Below, in pieces: positions 1-11,164 of a stretch of 64,000 nucleotides of DNA. Within the stretch, counting starts at the first letter, position 1. Each line of letters opens with the position of its first letter. The stretch comes from Reticulitermes lucifugus (lineage: Eukaryota > Arthropoda > Insecta > Blattodea > Rhinotermitidae). The stretch is from positions 1-64,000 of the forward strand of contig JAKCWW010001241.1 in assembly GCA_026260175.1 (NCBI GenBank), written 5' to 3'. The position numbers and the translations under genes are program-made. Under the pieces are notes generated by a model. The model ran no database searches and was not told the DNA's origin. It saw only the letters and a program-made list of their open reading frames with translations.

Positions 1-62
1 GTAAGGACTACTGCCACCGGGTGAAAACCCAATTGCAGTAAGTAATAATAATAATAATAATA
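1..62 (+). repeat. Retroposon 3' end with hairpin and (TAA)n tail
   Basis: The first 40 bases form a nested inverted repeat: ACTGC pairs with GCAGT, and inside it GGGT pairs with ACCC across a short A-rich loop. A pure run of TAA units follows at 42-62. A short hairpin followed by a TAA or AAT tail is typical of the 3' end of SINEs and of I/Jockey-type LINEs. The body of the element would lie to the left of the window, so the family cannot be named. Confidence 0.45.
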
Positions 63-83
63 CTGTGTTTGCATTTTTAGAAG

Positions 84-490
84 CGAAATTTGATACTCAG
101 GACCTTTATAGAAATCAATGAAACATAAATTTGAATAAAATCGGAAACTTTACACGAAGACCAAAGTACGGTTTATTGCTTCTGGCTACATCAAATCGCC
201 ATATACGAGCTCACTTCGGCTGCATTGGTATCAGGCCGTTAGTTCGTACGCCTGTTTGTCCGTCTCTATGGGTATCCGCACGTATCAGCGCGGCTCCCAC
301 TGGGCGAATTTACGTGAAACTTGATACTGGGGACGTTTATGAAAATATGTCGAGAAATATGAAATTTGTTTAAAAATCAGGCAAAAATTATACGTCACTT
401 TACTTGAAGACCTAAGCGAATTTTGTTTCCGGCGACATTAAACTGCCATAAAAGTGCTCTTTTCGTGTGAAGAGGTATCAGTCTCTTAGG
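84..490 (+). repeat. Interspersed repeat family X, two tandem units
   Basis: Two diverged units lie head to tail. GAAATTTGATACTCAGGACC at 84 matches GAAACTTGATACTGGGGACG at 316. ACATCAAATCGCCAT at 188 matches ACATTAAACTGCCAT at 435. The period is about 232-247 bp. The segment with TGTCCGTC followed by CGGCTCCCACTGGGCG at 250-305 is shared with the copies at 21,495-21,990, 28,655-29,170 and 63,690-64,000. The class of the repeat is unknown to me. An 80-codon frame across it is not a gene. Confidence 0.6.
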
Positions 491-1488
491 ATGGCCTCTT
501 AGTGCATCGCATAGTTTTAAGACGTTTCAGTTTTGTTAACATTATTTAATAAACTGTTTGACTAAGTCCATGGAGACATAAGCTCCGGGTTACACCTCGG
601 CAATGAGGAAGCTGTCCATCTGAAAACCTTGAGCTACAAGACAAACTATTGTTTTATTATATTTCTTATCCAAGTATAAACTGAACACGTTAGACTATTC
701 TACAACAATTCCCTAGATATCCACTGTTTATGTTACAACCCGTATCCATTATCTTCCTGTCTCCTGTATTAAAATCTGACTCATTTCCACCGTGTACAAA
801 TTTCTTCTTCCCCAAATTCGTTTAAGCATCTGTGCTATATTTCGAATTGATTTCCCGTAGCCTGTATCCCATTCTGATAAGAGTGGAATTCCAATGGCGA
901 GCTAAATTAGACTTGCATCCTGCATAGCGCCTCTGTTAACATTCGAGAGGGACATTCATTGTAGAACAGTGCGACAGATAGTCTACGAGGTGCCGCATAT
1001 TTCGGTCTCCTTGTAGCATTTATTTAGCATGGTCTAGTATTGTGCGATGTAATAGACTCAGTACGGAATTTCTGACCGGAATTGTACTTCAAAAGACGGA
1101 CCGCTACGAAAAAGCAAGCATCTGTTTGTCGTGTAATTCTTTATTTTAAGAAGTTTCTCTTTACCTTGACTCAACAGGTTGGACTGTGTCATATGTTCCA
1201 GTGTTTTATTTTTATTTATTGAACGAGAGTGTTGAACGTATGAAGGACTATAATCTGTTGGAATAGTTAGATTTCAAATTATTTTAAATTAAACACAGAG
1301 AGTAATCGGTCAAGCCCTTTAAATTTTAAATTAGCAAAAATTCCTCAGAGCGCAAACCTCCTGACGTGTTTCCTCTCATTGTAGTTATATTTAAATTCGT
1401 AAAAGACTTCCCATGAAAAGCACTGAAAATATCTGTACTTCAACTGATACTGTAACAGCTCTCCATATATTAGCAACAGAGCTACAAT
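491..1488. other. Unassigned AT-rich DNA
   Basis: I see no coding frame of note, no RNA gene and no recognisable repeat. The stretch is about 60-65% A+T by eye, like the rest of the window. Confidence 0.5.
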
Positions 1489-1612
1489 AGATCATAATCG
1501 ATATTTCGAAACGTCTATAGATCTTAAACGCAGAGATTTAAGATCGATTATAATCGATGCTGGGAAAAGCCTACATATCTTAAACGCGGAAGTTTACAAT
1601 CGAACATAATCG
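1489..1612. repeat. 56-bp tandem repeat, about 2.2 units
   Basis: The motif ATAATCG occurs at 1494, 1550 and 1606, exactly 56 bp apart. Between these points ATCTTAAACGC followed by a purine-rich stretch is also repeated. Each unit carries ATCGAT-type palindromes. This is a small local duplication of unknown role. Confidence 0.65.
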
Positions 1613-3572
1613 ACATTACACTTTGTGAATAAATCCAAAACGCAGCATTTTGGGCGTTGGTGTACTGTGTGTTTCGTCTGCTGCCCACAATAAACAATGC
1701 TTTCTTCCCCTGAACAACACTAACAGGAATGTCTTCATAGGCCAAACAGAGACGCAGCGTGTTGCGAGTTGGAGAATAAGTGTTTTAATACAATTTGGAT
1801 GAATTTTATCTTCAGGTGGTTAAATAAATCCATTATTGCATCAGGATCCAGCCCTGTACCGAATTATACTACGACTGAAAATACTCAGAAAAGACGAAGC
1901 AGGAACGACTATTTGCTGCAGTATAAAAAGATCATTGTGATCGATGTCATAGTTATGAATATTTTAAATGGACTTCTGTTTACATGTCTAGTTTTGTTTA
2001 TAATATGTGAGGTACGCATTATTTCACAGCACAAAACGTAAGACACTCAATACTAAAATACGTCATACGACTGTAATTAGGGATGCATATTTCACCCTTT
2101 ATTATGATGACAATATTATGCCATCCCAGAAATAATCAATTACGTAGACTTATTGTGTCGGTATTCAAATGTCTGAACGGGAAGACAGCGTCTATCTCTC
2201 TCTTTCCAGCTCGCTGCTCCTGTGTGTAATAACACAGCTGCCTGTCTGCTGCTCCCTGCTTTCCATCCTATCTGTCTCCCACACTTCATTAATACTTCCG
2301 TCAAAGCAGGAAGACTGTTGGATTCTAACGACAGACCCTGGCTCTGTCCATTACAATAACAAGTAGTAACTATGGCAGATCGATACAGGTAACAGACTGC
2401 AATGTTCTGAAGAGATGGGGAAGGAAGGGGGCATTATTGAAGTACAAATAAAGCGGCAGAGCGGAATAACACATCATCCAGCATCACAATTATTGATGGA
2501 ATATTAAACAACTCATAAATGTAAATGGCTACAGGAATTAAATTTGCCCTTCAAGTTAATTTCTAATGCCTTCAAAATTTTCTATTAGGCTTTGTTTATA
2601 GCTGATTATGTGTAAGTCTCATAATCTGGTGTGTACTAATTTTGTTATACAGCTTTTACCACTAGAATTAAAAACGCTTGTCTTGGAAATATTGAGGACA
2701 TGGTGAGAGGGAAGATTTAAATTACTGTCCGTGTTTATGATTAATTCTTGGGTAACTCAACGAAGCCTTTTAACCTGTGTAGATTACACAACACAGAACT
2801 TGAAGATGAGTGCGAGTGAGTAATTAGAAAGGATCCAGAAGGAAGCGATTGTTGCCTATTTTATGGTCCTTTTTGTGTGGAGAGACTGACAAGGGACCTC
2901 TGACAAAACAACTTTCTTTTCCGGACTGAGGTTTGAAGTAAGGATGTCCGTACTACTAAGTAAGAGCACCAAGCTCTCATAAGTAAGATAGGGCTACATT
3001 ACCCTAAAAAATGAAAGAAAATTAAAACAGTTAGAATTACAGGCTAGGAGATTCAATGAAAAGAGCTTTATATATAGATATTTTAGTAAGTTGTTTATGT
3101 GTAAGTTTCTGGAGAATTTCCAGTTTAACGCAGACGACGCAGGCTTAACTTTCACAAACACACTGGTGTTTTTGTGTGTTCACCAAGGGAACTCCTTTGA
3201 ATTGAATGATACAGATCTGTAAGTTTACATTACGTACATTTTTAGTTATTTCTTTTCAACGCTAACAAGAACTTTGCAGATGTATTTGCACTGATATCCG
3301 ACTCCTTTTACACGTGGTCCCCACCAAAACTTGGACATTTATCTTATAGGGGAAGGAGCTTTTCTATTTCCTGTTGATATCAATCCCTGTCCTTTGTTAT
3401 CAGCCATCGCGTTACATGTGTTTCCACCTCGCGGTCATCTTTAAATTTGTGGCCGCTAAGATTTACCTGCAGTGCTGGAAAGAGATAACAATCGTTCGGC
3501 GACGATTTTCGCCGATGTAATCACAGTCAGTGCAGGACCTTCAGTACGTAATTATACGTCACGTGCATTGGG
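1613..3572. other. Unassigned AT-rich DNA
   Basis: Short frames at 1769-2041 and 2169-2366 have no recognisable domain, no supporting splice signals and no signs of conservation that I can see. Nothing else stands out. Confidence 0.45.
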
Positions 3573-3820
3573 GTAGCCGGAATAGCGCAGGCGGTATATC
3601 TACTGGGTACAGGTTGGAGGGTCCGGGGTTAGAATTCCGTCCAGACTGGTTCTAGGGCCGAATTAGTCTCGTATGCAGTCGGTACCGGAACGCTTTCCCG
3701 GGAATAAAGCGGCCGGTGCGAGAAGTTGACAATTCAATTTCACCTAGTGCCGAGATTAAGAAAGAGTGGAGTTATACCTCTACTCCCCCTATATGCCTTC
3801 AAGGCGTGGACAGAGGCCGA
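3573..3820 (+). mobile_element. SINE-A copy (tRNA-derived), diverged
   Basis: The head AGCCGGAATAGCGCAGGCGG is tRNA-like, with A-box character, followed by a B-box region GGGTCCGGGGTTAGAATTCC. The body carries the SINE-A landmarks in order: CGTCCAGACTGG, TTTCCCGGGAATAAAGCGGCCG, CTAGTGCCGAGATTAAGAAAGAGTGGAG, then TATGCCTTCAAGGCG. The order matches the near-complete copy at 47,111-47,408. Pol III would have transcribed the parent, and LINE machinery would have moved it. Confidence 0.85.
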
Positions 3821-3880
3821 CGCTTATAATAAACCCTAAAATTTCGAAATATGCCAGGAAAATAGATTGAATTTACTTAC

Positions 3881-4072
3881 TAATTTAGACTCTGTACATA
3901 CGAGTACATTTCTTATGAGATCACTTGTACTAATTCCCCGAGGATCCCAATAAGATCTAATTCTGTAACTTTCTTGATTCTGGTGTATAAAATGTACGTA
4001 CTTTGCTTTACACCTCTTCGTTTTATCTTCAGAATGTGACACAGCAATTATTAGCAATATGTAAACAAACAT
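3881..4072 (-). CDS. Candidate first coding exon of a small secreted peptide
   Basis: Seen: an ATG (4072-4070) opens 64 codons that end exactly, in phase 0, at a consensus 5' splice site GTAAGT (3880-3875). The first 14 residues, MFVYILLIIAVSHS, look like a short signal peptide, with likely cleavage after SHS. The next 50 residues are polar, with cysteines at residues 21 and 60 (RCKAKYVHF and VLVCTES) and a central WDPRG. The in-frame stop TGA lies about 15 codons upstream, and a CAG just before the exon (near 4085) could serve as an acceptor if the start is not in exon 1. Reading through the donor gives a stop 14 codons later. Inferred: an extracellular, disulphide-containing peptide or the N-terminus of a secreted protein. 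I do not recognise the family, and no second exon was identified downstream, where a SINE lies at 3573-3820. It could be a chance frame. Confidence 0.33.
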
Positions 4073-4348
4073 TAAAGAGGTAACTGCCAAATAGTCAAAA
4101 CATATGATTCTTACTCACCAGTCTTTTAATAAAAGAGTGTGCTAATTTTTGTGTCACAAGCAAATTCTATTAGTCATACATTTTATCACTAAAAATAATG
4201 GCAGGTCACTGAAACCAAAAAATACGGTTATGAAAAAATATCAGATGGGAATATTGATTAAATACAATAAAAAACGACACTTGTTTAATAACAGTGCCTA
4301 TTTTTTGGATATGCAGGTTTTATTAAGTTCAATTTGCAGCTCTGTACG

Positions 4349-4600
4349 TTTTCTTTACGGCTCGACAGCCCTAGTGGACCTAGGCCTCCTCCTTGTCGAG
4401 GCTTCGAGATCACACTAAGTTAGACACACCAAACTCGGTAGGACTCCTCTGGACAAGTGATCGGCCCGTCGCAGAGACCTCTACCTGACAACACACAACA
4501 CTAAAAAGAGACATCCATGCCCTCGGTGGGATTTGAACCCGCAATCCTAGCAAGCGAGCGGCCGTAGACCCACGCCATAGACCGCGCGACCACGGGCATC
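4349..4600 (-). mobile_element. SINE-B copy (tRNA head plus GGATGTC body)
   Basis: On the minus strand the 5' end is a cloverleaf-like tRNA sequence: TGCCCGTGGTCGCGCGGTC at the A-box side, GGTTCAAATCC as B box, and an acceptor stem TGCCC/GGGCA. The unique body follows, including GTTGTGTGTTGTCAGGTAGAG, CGACGGGCC and GAAGCCTCGACAAGGAGGAGG, ending near CTGTCGAGCCGTAAAGAAAA. The same body is at 36,879-37,116. The tRNA-like part is the element's Pol III promoter, not a tRNA gene. Confidence 0.85.
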
Positions 4601-5150
4601 AGCTGGTCTCTATATGTACAACATGTAATTTTAACAACTGTCTCTTGACTTCGGAAGGTAGAATCGTATTGCAGGGTTCATCTGCTAATCAGTTTATTAG
4701 AGCAATGTTCTTCTATTCAATTTAAAGCAGTGATGAGCAACACAGCGACAGATACATCAGCTAAAATATACGTCAATGATACGCTAAGAGACTAAACGGA
4801 CATCTTACTTCAGTGCGCAAGCGCATTGAATTCTAGGGAAATTACAGACTTACACTTACATGTGCAGATGATAAAATGGTAGGTACTTCATAAAATAATC
4901 CGTGTAATTTCACTTTATCATCGACAGTACATTTTGTTTACTTTATAGCTCATTTGCTGCACGTTATTCGTATCCTTCTTTCCCAACTAATTCTTTCGCA
5001 CCAAAGATATTAATGATCTATGGTGTAAATACGTTCGTGATAATTAACTGAAATGTAAAAAAGAAGTAGGTACAATATAAATACAATTAATCCTTTCATA
5101 ACTTTTCTTTAAAAATTCCTTGCTTGAGCTCTCCGTTTTATCTACTCATA
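4601..5150. other. Unassigned AT-rich DNA
   Basis: No coding frame, RNA gene or repeat was recognised between the SINE and the minisatellite. Confidence 0.5.
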
Positions 5151-5480
5151 CGTGATACTAAACACATATGTGGCACTAAACGCATGTGATACTAAACATA
5201 TATGACACTAAACACCTATGTAACACTAAACACATATGTGACAGTAAACACATGTGACACCAGACACACATGTGACACTAAACCATATATGACACTAAAC
5301 GTACGTAACACTAAACATATATATGACACTAGACACATATGTGACACTAAACATATATGTAACACTAACACATATGTGACACTAAACACATATTCGACCC
5401 TAAACACATATGACACTAACACGTATGTGATACTAAACACATATATGACACTAACACGTATGTGATACTAAACACATGTC
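5151..5480. repeat. Minisatellite, 15-18 bp unit ACACATATGTGACACTAA
   Basis: About 19 imperfect copies of ACACATATGTGACACTAA run without interruption. Units vary in length (about 15-18 bp) and in the second half (GACACTAA, GATACTAA, AACACTAA, GGCACTAA). The first half, CACATATGTG, is itself palindromic. Long frames on both strands across the array are by-products of the repeat. Confidence 0.92.
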
Positions 5481-6869
5481 TATAGCGTAAGATATTTATC
5501 AAATAAATTCGGAGTGTAGGTTAGTACGTGATGTAGATAAAGGAGGCAAAGTCATTGATTCATTCATTCTATTTTCTTTAGTTTTTTATAGTTTTCCTTT
5601 CAAAACTGATAAACTAATTTCCTTCCTGAAATGGAAAATAAAAGAAGGCTTATGGAATAATCATGTTGTCTGCGTGTTCTCCATTTCAAATTTTGCAAGA
5701 TTGGAATGATTTTCACGAAATGTCTTTGAATGTTACGGTATTGTTTACCGTACTGACGTTGTAGTCTCTATTTTCCTATGCCCAGTAATCACATGACGGA
5801 CAAAAAAATTGTAAGGCGGGGGCAATAATATTCTGTTACGGAACGCCTTGAAATTGATATAAGCTAATACGATTCTTCAGTTTTTGTTACGGTGAGAGGT
5901 TCTTGGAATGTAGAGTAACAGTACTGTGGCTGAAATATATTGCAACCAACAAGGTACACTTTCGCGCATAACACATGCATTATTCGGCCTTTTCGACCAC
6001 CTTCAGGAATATCATTCTGATACTACAAGGAGGTCATAAATTACAATTAAGTTACAATAAAATAAATAAGTATGGAAACAGATATAATAAAGCCTGAAGT
6101 AGTGAATAACAAAAGATGAAAACATCCCATTCGGCAATTTAATGTTAAAAATTTGTTTTTCCATGTTACAAAATTATAATGGCTGTTTGAAAATTATGTG
6201 TAATTGCGAGCTTGATGGCAGTAACTGATTAGGCATCCGTGCTTGGTGTGTGAAATTTGTTATGGAGATATGTACTACACATACCTACACATTATGCAAG
6301 AAATATTGTTCGTACACAAAAAATTATAAACTGGCGATGATGAGAAATTCTGAGGTTATATCCGACAAATTTAATGTACACAGGATCTATAATAATGTTA
6401 TCTACAAAAATAAAAAAAGCCTTTTGGATTGGAAAACCATGCAACTGGAAGTTCAGCTCTATAAAGTCTGCTCGAATGTCCTTGTTTCTATTTACGTCAT
6501 CTAGTAGAGCATGCCGCAACGCTCTGCTAACTTTCGCCTGCACCCGTCTGCTCCATCACACACTGCGACCGACAGCCCATCGGAAGCGGTAGTGCATGGA
6601 TCCTAAGTCTACAGCTACGATGTTGTTTTTGCATCTCTGCTTGTGGTGTTAATGGTTCGCTGTTTACATTGTAAGACGTAAGACAACAGTGCGGACAGTC
6701 ATAAGAGCAAACTGGAGCAGAGCTGCAGAACAAAGCTTAATTAAACCATAAAGCACATATAGGTTCTGCTATCATTATATTCAGAATACTTTATCTTCTT
6801 TTTTCGTGTCTAAAAACTCAAAGATTAAACTACACAAAATTACAAATTTACAATTTGTTTTGTATGATT
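5481..6869. other. Unassigned AT-rich DNA
   Basis: Short overlapping frames on both strands at 6250-6740 have no recognisable domains. A weak resemblance of 6250-6310 to repeat family Y (see 7305-7580) was noted but is not firm. No RNA gene was seen. Confidence 0.4.
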
Positions 6870-7045
6870 GTGAAATTTTGTCTCTGACTCTAAGGTCAGA
6901 ACACAGATTGCGGCTTTGAGGACAAAACATTAAGAAGAATATTTGGTCTTAAGAAGGAACAAGGGAAGTAAAGTTGGAGAAATTTGTGTAATGAAGTGTT
7001 TCATAATTTGTACCTTGTGCCAAATGTTATATCCTCGGGGAAAGA
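6870..7045 (+). mobile_element. Non-LTR retrotransposon fragment, C-terminal to RT
   Basis: Across several shifted frames the + strand reads YDCEILSLTLRSEHRLRL, then TLRRIFGLKKEQG, then NEVFHNLYLVPNV. This follows the order YGCETWSLTLREE.RLRVFE...LRKIFG.KRDE...LHN..LH.LY found C-terminal to the reverse transcriptase of the LINE copies at 8,055 and 40,000. Frameshifts and stops make it a dead scrap of about 175 bp. Confidence 0.7.
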
Positions 7046-7304
7046 ACACTTGATATACATTCAGTATGATGGATGTGATTTAAAGTAGGCATGGATGCTA
7101 TGGATAACAGAAAAAAACCCTGACCCTGTTCCTATTCGAATCCCGGTTTTCCATTCTTTCCGGATTTATCCTCTTTACTAAACCGTACAAGTTATGTCTT
7201 GTGTGTGTCATTCTTTTGAAAACAACTGTGGAATACAGTTTAAATATGGGTAATCAACACCGACGTTGACCTGAAGTATACTGTGTATAACAATTCAAGT
7301 GTTT

Positions 7305-7580
7305 ACTTCAGAGGAAAGAAAGCGTCCCTTAGAAATTCCAAAAGCTTAAGATTGTTTAGGGAAATAATCTCCGTTTATTATGACAATCATATGAATTGTA
7401 TAAATGCACGGTATGAGAAAATGCAGTTTTTTTCAAAGCAGGTGGCATATGTACATACACCTGAGCTCCAAATGGTTAACATCAGGCTGCATGATATACC
7501 TAGTACTTACTCATCCAATGCCCAGCGACAGAGGCCTCGTACTGACAATTTATTGAAGCAGATGCTACGCTCCTAAGCAC
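7305..7580 (+). repeat. Interspersed repeat family Y, copy 1
   Basis: The translation FREIISVYYDNHMNCINARY with EKMQFF is alignable with FRDIMAVYCENYMKYMNIFC with GKMQNF at 25,275-25,430, and more weakly with 46,330-46,560. Downstream the frame continues through LQMVNIRLHDIPSTYSSN to a stop at 7576. The open frame here is 97 codons. Three related loci in 64 kb point to a mobile repeat rather than a gene. I cannot name the class. Confidence 0.5.
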
Positions 7581-8054
7581 AGAGTACTGACTCAACGTTT
7601 CTATAGAATTACCACGGCATTTCGGATCGGTTTGGTGGCTACCGATAGAGAAAATTGACTTAGAATGATGGAGTACTGTTTACATCCTGAACCCAGTCCG
7701 CCTTATCTCATCTATATTTACTCTGTAATGAACCGTCATCGTCATCAGACCATCATTCACGTTGTGAACTCGTATATCCAATTACAGTTCCAGCTAGTTA
7801 GTTCGGAGATTACTTTGGGGATCCTGTGCAGCCATTCCGTCTTTGTCTGCAAGAGCAAGGTTCGGACAGTTGTGGCTACGTGTGATGTTTTAATAACATC
7901 ACGCGATTATTCAGAAACGAGCGGAGAATATTTCGACATATTGTCCCAAAATTCTTCTATTCTTGGAGGTCTGTTTCTATGTAGTAATGGTCTATTATTT
8001 CTTACTTAATATAGAACACATGGGGAAGATGAGCGCCAACGAATCAAAATTACA
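7581..8054 (+). other. Unassigned DNA with a 114-codon frame
   Basis: A frame of 114 codons at 7665-8009 has no recognisable motif. It starts with a tandem ATGATG and ends with an in-frame TAA, but there is no evidence of selection or splicing. I treat it as noncoding. Confidence 0.35.
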
Positions 8055-8705
8055 TGTCAGAAAAAATTAGGAGCAAATCAAATTCGGGAAAAACTGCTGC
8101 CATTCGGGCCAGAATCTTTTGTGTTCCCATTTGTTACCTACAAAAATATAGGTTAAAATATAGAGAACCATACATTTTTCAGTTGTTTGATATGAGTGTG
8201 AATCTTGGTCTCTCACAACGAGAGAAGAACATGGGTTCAGGTTATTCGAGAACAGAGTGCTGAGAAAAATGTATGGCCCTAAGTGGCCAGAATTAGCAGG
8301 AGAATGGAGAAAACTGTACAGCGAAGGCCTTATGATTTGTACTAGTTACCAAATGTTATTAGGATTATCGAACCAAGAAGGATTAGATGGGCGGCACATA
8401 TGGCACGTATGGGGGAGAGGAGAGGTGCATACAGGGGTTTTGGTAGGGAAACCTGAGGGAAAGAGACCACTTGGAAGACCCAGACTTAGCTGGGAGGATA
8501 ATATTAAAATTTATCTTCAAGAAATAGGATGGGGAGTGGTAGACTGGATTGATCTGGCACAGGATAGGAACAAGTTGCGGGTTCTTGTAAATACGGTAAG
8601 GAAATTTCGGTTTCCATAAATGTGGGAAATTTCTTCTCTAACGGGGAAATATTAGCTTCTCAAGAAAGACCCTACTCCATGGAGTTAGCTGTTAGTTAGA
8701 ATAAT
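8055..8705 (+). mobile_element. LINE 3' end (RT C-terminus plus 3' UTR), 5'-truncated
   Basis: The last 121 codons of the element are nearly intact. A region matching LRVFENRVLRKMYGPK (8241-8285) is followed by EWRKLYSEGL, then RWAAHMARMGERRGAYRGF-like text in a second frame, and LVGKPEGKRPLGRPRLSWED with DNIKIYLQEIGWGVVDWIDL and AQDRNKLRVLVNTV in the third, ending with a stop at 8617-8619. A 3' UTR of about 85 bp follows, with GAAATTTCTTCTCTAAC, CTACTCCATGGAGTTAG and a GTTAGTTAG tail. At least one frameshift near 8240-8260 separates the upstream part (8055-8240, matching the SVRNLLSSHLLPTKTRIKIY region) from the rest. No RT catalytic motifs remain. Confidence 0.85.
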
Positions 8706-10354
8706 AGGAGAACAAAATCAGTTTCAGCGTTTACAGACAGCGAGGAAGACACTCTATGCGTTGACTTATCGTGGTAGAGTGTGATGTAACAGAGCCCTTA
8801 ATGTAGTCTCGTAGGGTTAAATTAATTACAGGATACCTCACATTTATCACTACTATGAAAGTGATAATCGATTCTGTCAGTTTACCTTCCGTTGGTTTAT
8901 GACATTGTTAGTTCAACAAGCAGTTCAAACTTCAGAGTTAATCGGATTGCGGAATAACAATAAATAATGAATCTATCAGTATTGTCGATTGGTGGTTAGG
9001 CACATCGCAAACAAGATGTGGCAATTCATAGTGGCAGAGGAAAAATAGCCCTACGTTAAAATAAAAAAGTCGCAATTTAAAGTGGTAAATATAATTGCTT
9101 TTGTGGATTATTGTTACTTACGGAATTGATATCAAATGCACAGGCAGGTCAAAAATTACACAGGCTTAATAACGAGTAATGGTAGATGGCTCTGCCTCCT
9201 TGATCTGTGTACAATTAATTGATTAGCATTTTCTGCAGTGTCTTAAAACTTAAACTCTTAGCTCGAGAATAATTCTTTGCTTTAAGAGTCCAGTAAAACA
9301 ACATTTAATAAGCAGCTTTAGGAATAATTTACTTGTGCAGGAAATATGAGTTTGACGTTGACAACATCGTTCAAAATTGGCCAGTGTTTTCTGAATTTAT
9401 TTATAAATTTAAAATTAAGCATAACATGAAATAAGTTTTAAAAAAGATTTGTATATAAGTATACGCTTATATATACTAAACATAGGCTTATATTTCTATA
9501 TGTTATGCCTTATTTTAGTAAGGGCGATTTCCTTTCCTGAGCAGTAATTTTACATGAGCTCAATATTACATTTCACTGTCATTTCTCAAACACTGAGCTA
9601 TGTCTCAATTTACCTGTACTCTATCACTTACATCTTTTTGTACATAAAATTTTCGGTTTCCTGTTTTCTTTCCATCTTCTCTGTCTGGTGGTTTCCTCGA
9701 ATTCATATGCAGTATAATGCACAAAGCGATATATACTCACCGTTATCCTGGCTAGGTAATCGTAGCGCCGTGTTGCTTAAGCCAGTCTGCTGTTAAATGC
9801 AGAACACGCAATCTCACCGATCCACGTCGGTAAGCATAGAAACGTTGTGTGACGTCATTGTGTTTCATTTTTAGAACCTAAATTTTATGACATGCAAGAA
9901 CACAGTAGTGTGAAATTTGAAGCCTTCGCGGCGAACGTTCTCAACAAATTTTTACCGGGCTACAAACGCTTCCGTGACGAGCTGAAAACCAAAGTTTCGG
10001 AGACCTACCCTGTCCTCATCATTAGGACTGATGTCCAAGTCAATCAATCCTGATACTCATAACACAGGAGGTTTCAAAACCTTGTTTTCTAGCCCATTAT
10101 TTGTGCGGTTCACAGTCTAAGAGCAATTTAGAGAAGAGTATGCAGTGTTCAACTGTGCACTGTCCTCACGTCTGTCAGTTAATAGGTTATACTCTAACGT
10201 TTTGATAAATTTTATTTGATAGAAGACAATAAATTTATTGGTTTTCTGCGATAAAATAAGCGATCAATTTCATTATTTCAGTGAAGATAAGTGCCTCGCC
10301 GTAACACGTCTTGCAAATACAGAAGAAGTATAGTCCTACTCAATCTTAACATCA
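8706..10354. other. Unassigned AT-rich DNA
   Basis: No support for genes. TATA-rich runs at 9440-9500 are low-complexity sequence. A GC-richer patch at 9900-10,060 has no recognisable content. Confidence 0.45.
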
Positions 10355-10470
10355 GTGCTTGATGGAAGTGGGTGGTCAAAGCCACGCCCCGGCCACTTTA
10401 CCCCATGGAGGACTCCAGGTTCCCATTGTACAAAAGGCAGGGTGTGCACCAGGGCCAGTCTGGAGGGACA
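10355..10470 (-). mobile_element. SINE-A fragment
   Basis: On the + strand GATGGAAGTGGGTGGTCAA, CCACGCCCCGGCCACTTTAC and TTCCCATTGTACAAAAGGC match the middle of SINE-A in reverse complement. Both ends are missing or too decayed to follow. Confidence 0.75.
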
Positions 10471-10867
10471 TAGAGAATAGAAAAAATTATTGCCGCCACT
10501 CAGACGAATACTGAAAAGTCTATCTTGTAGCGAGTCTCTGCATTATTTCGGTACTGTCTATTTTAAGAAGAACCCTGGCCAAGAATGTGTACTTTGGCAA
10601 TTAGCAATTATAATCTTACCATAAGTCTTGATTAAGTACATAGAGAAAATCTATCTTAGAAAGCTAAGAGTCGCGTAACTAGTAAAGAAATTCCCCTCCT
10701 TTAATAACAACCAACGTTTATCACCGCATTCACAAGCCCTGCCACTGGCCTCTATTCTGAATCAGAAAAGTCTAGTCCACAAATATTAATTTCATTTCAT
10801 TTTAATAGAATCCTTATTCCTATTTCTAAAACAAGTCTTATATTTCTTATAAAATTATAAAAGCTTG

Positions 10868-11164
10868 TGGAGCCAGAATAGCGCAGGCGGTACAGTGACT
10901 AGCTAAGTGTGGGAAGGTCCGGGGTATGAATCCCGGTAGAGAAAAGGGATTTCTGTCTTGTTTCAAACGTCCAGACCGGCTGTGTAACCCACCTAGCCTC
11001 CTATTCCCATTGGGCTCAATGGTTCCTTTCTGAGGTACAGCGGCCGGAGTGTGATGTTAACAGCTCACCTATATCTAGCGCCGAATTTAAAAATGAGTGG
11101 CGCTATGGAGCTACACCTCCTCTATGCCTTAAACTCTTGGCCAGGGGAAACTTTACCTCTTCTT
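10868..11164 (+). mobile_element. SINE-A copy, near full length
   Basis: It starts at GTGGAGCCAGAATAGCGCAGG and has a recognisable B box (GGTATGAATCCC). The landmarks run in order: CGTCCAGACCGG, CCCATTGGGCTCAATGG, GTACAGCGGCCGG, CTAGCGCCGAATTTAAAAATGAGTGG, then CTCTATGCCTTAAA and AACTTTACCTC. Length is about 297 bp, equal to the best copy. Confidence 0.88.

Noticed and set aside
4520-4600. tRNA gene on the minus strand
   Set aside because: Cloverleaf and B box are present, but the sequence runs straight into the SINE-B body, also found at 36,879-37,116. It is the SINE's promoter.
5202-5465. 87-codon + frame and overlapping 74-codon minus frame
   Set aside because: Both lie wholly inside the minisatellite, and their threonine/asparagine-rich or valine/serine-rich repeats come from the repeated DNA unit.
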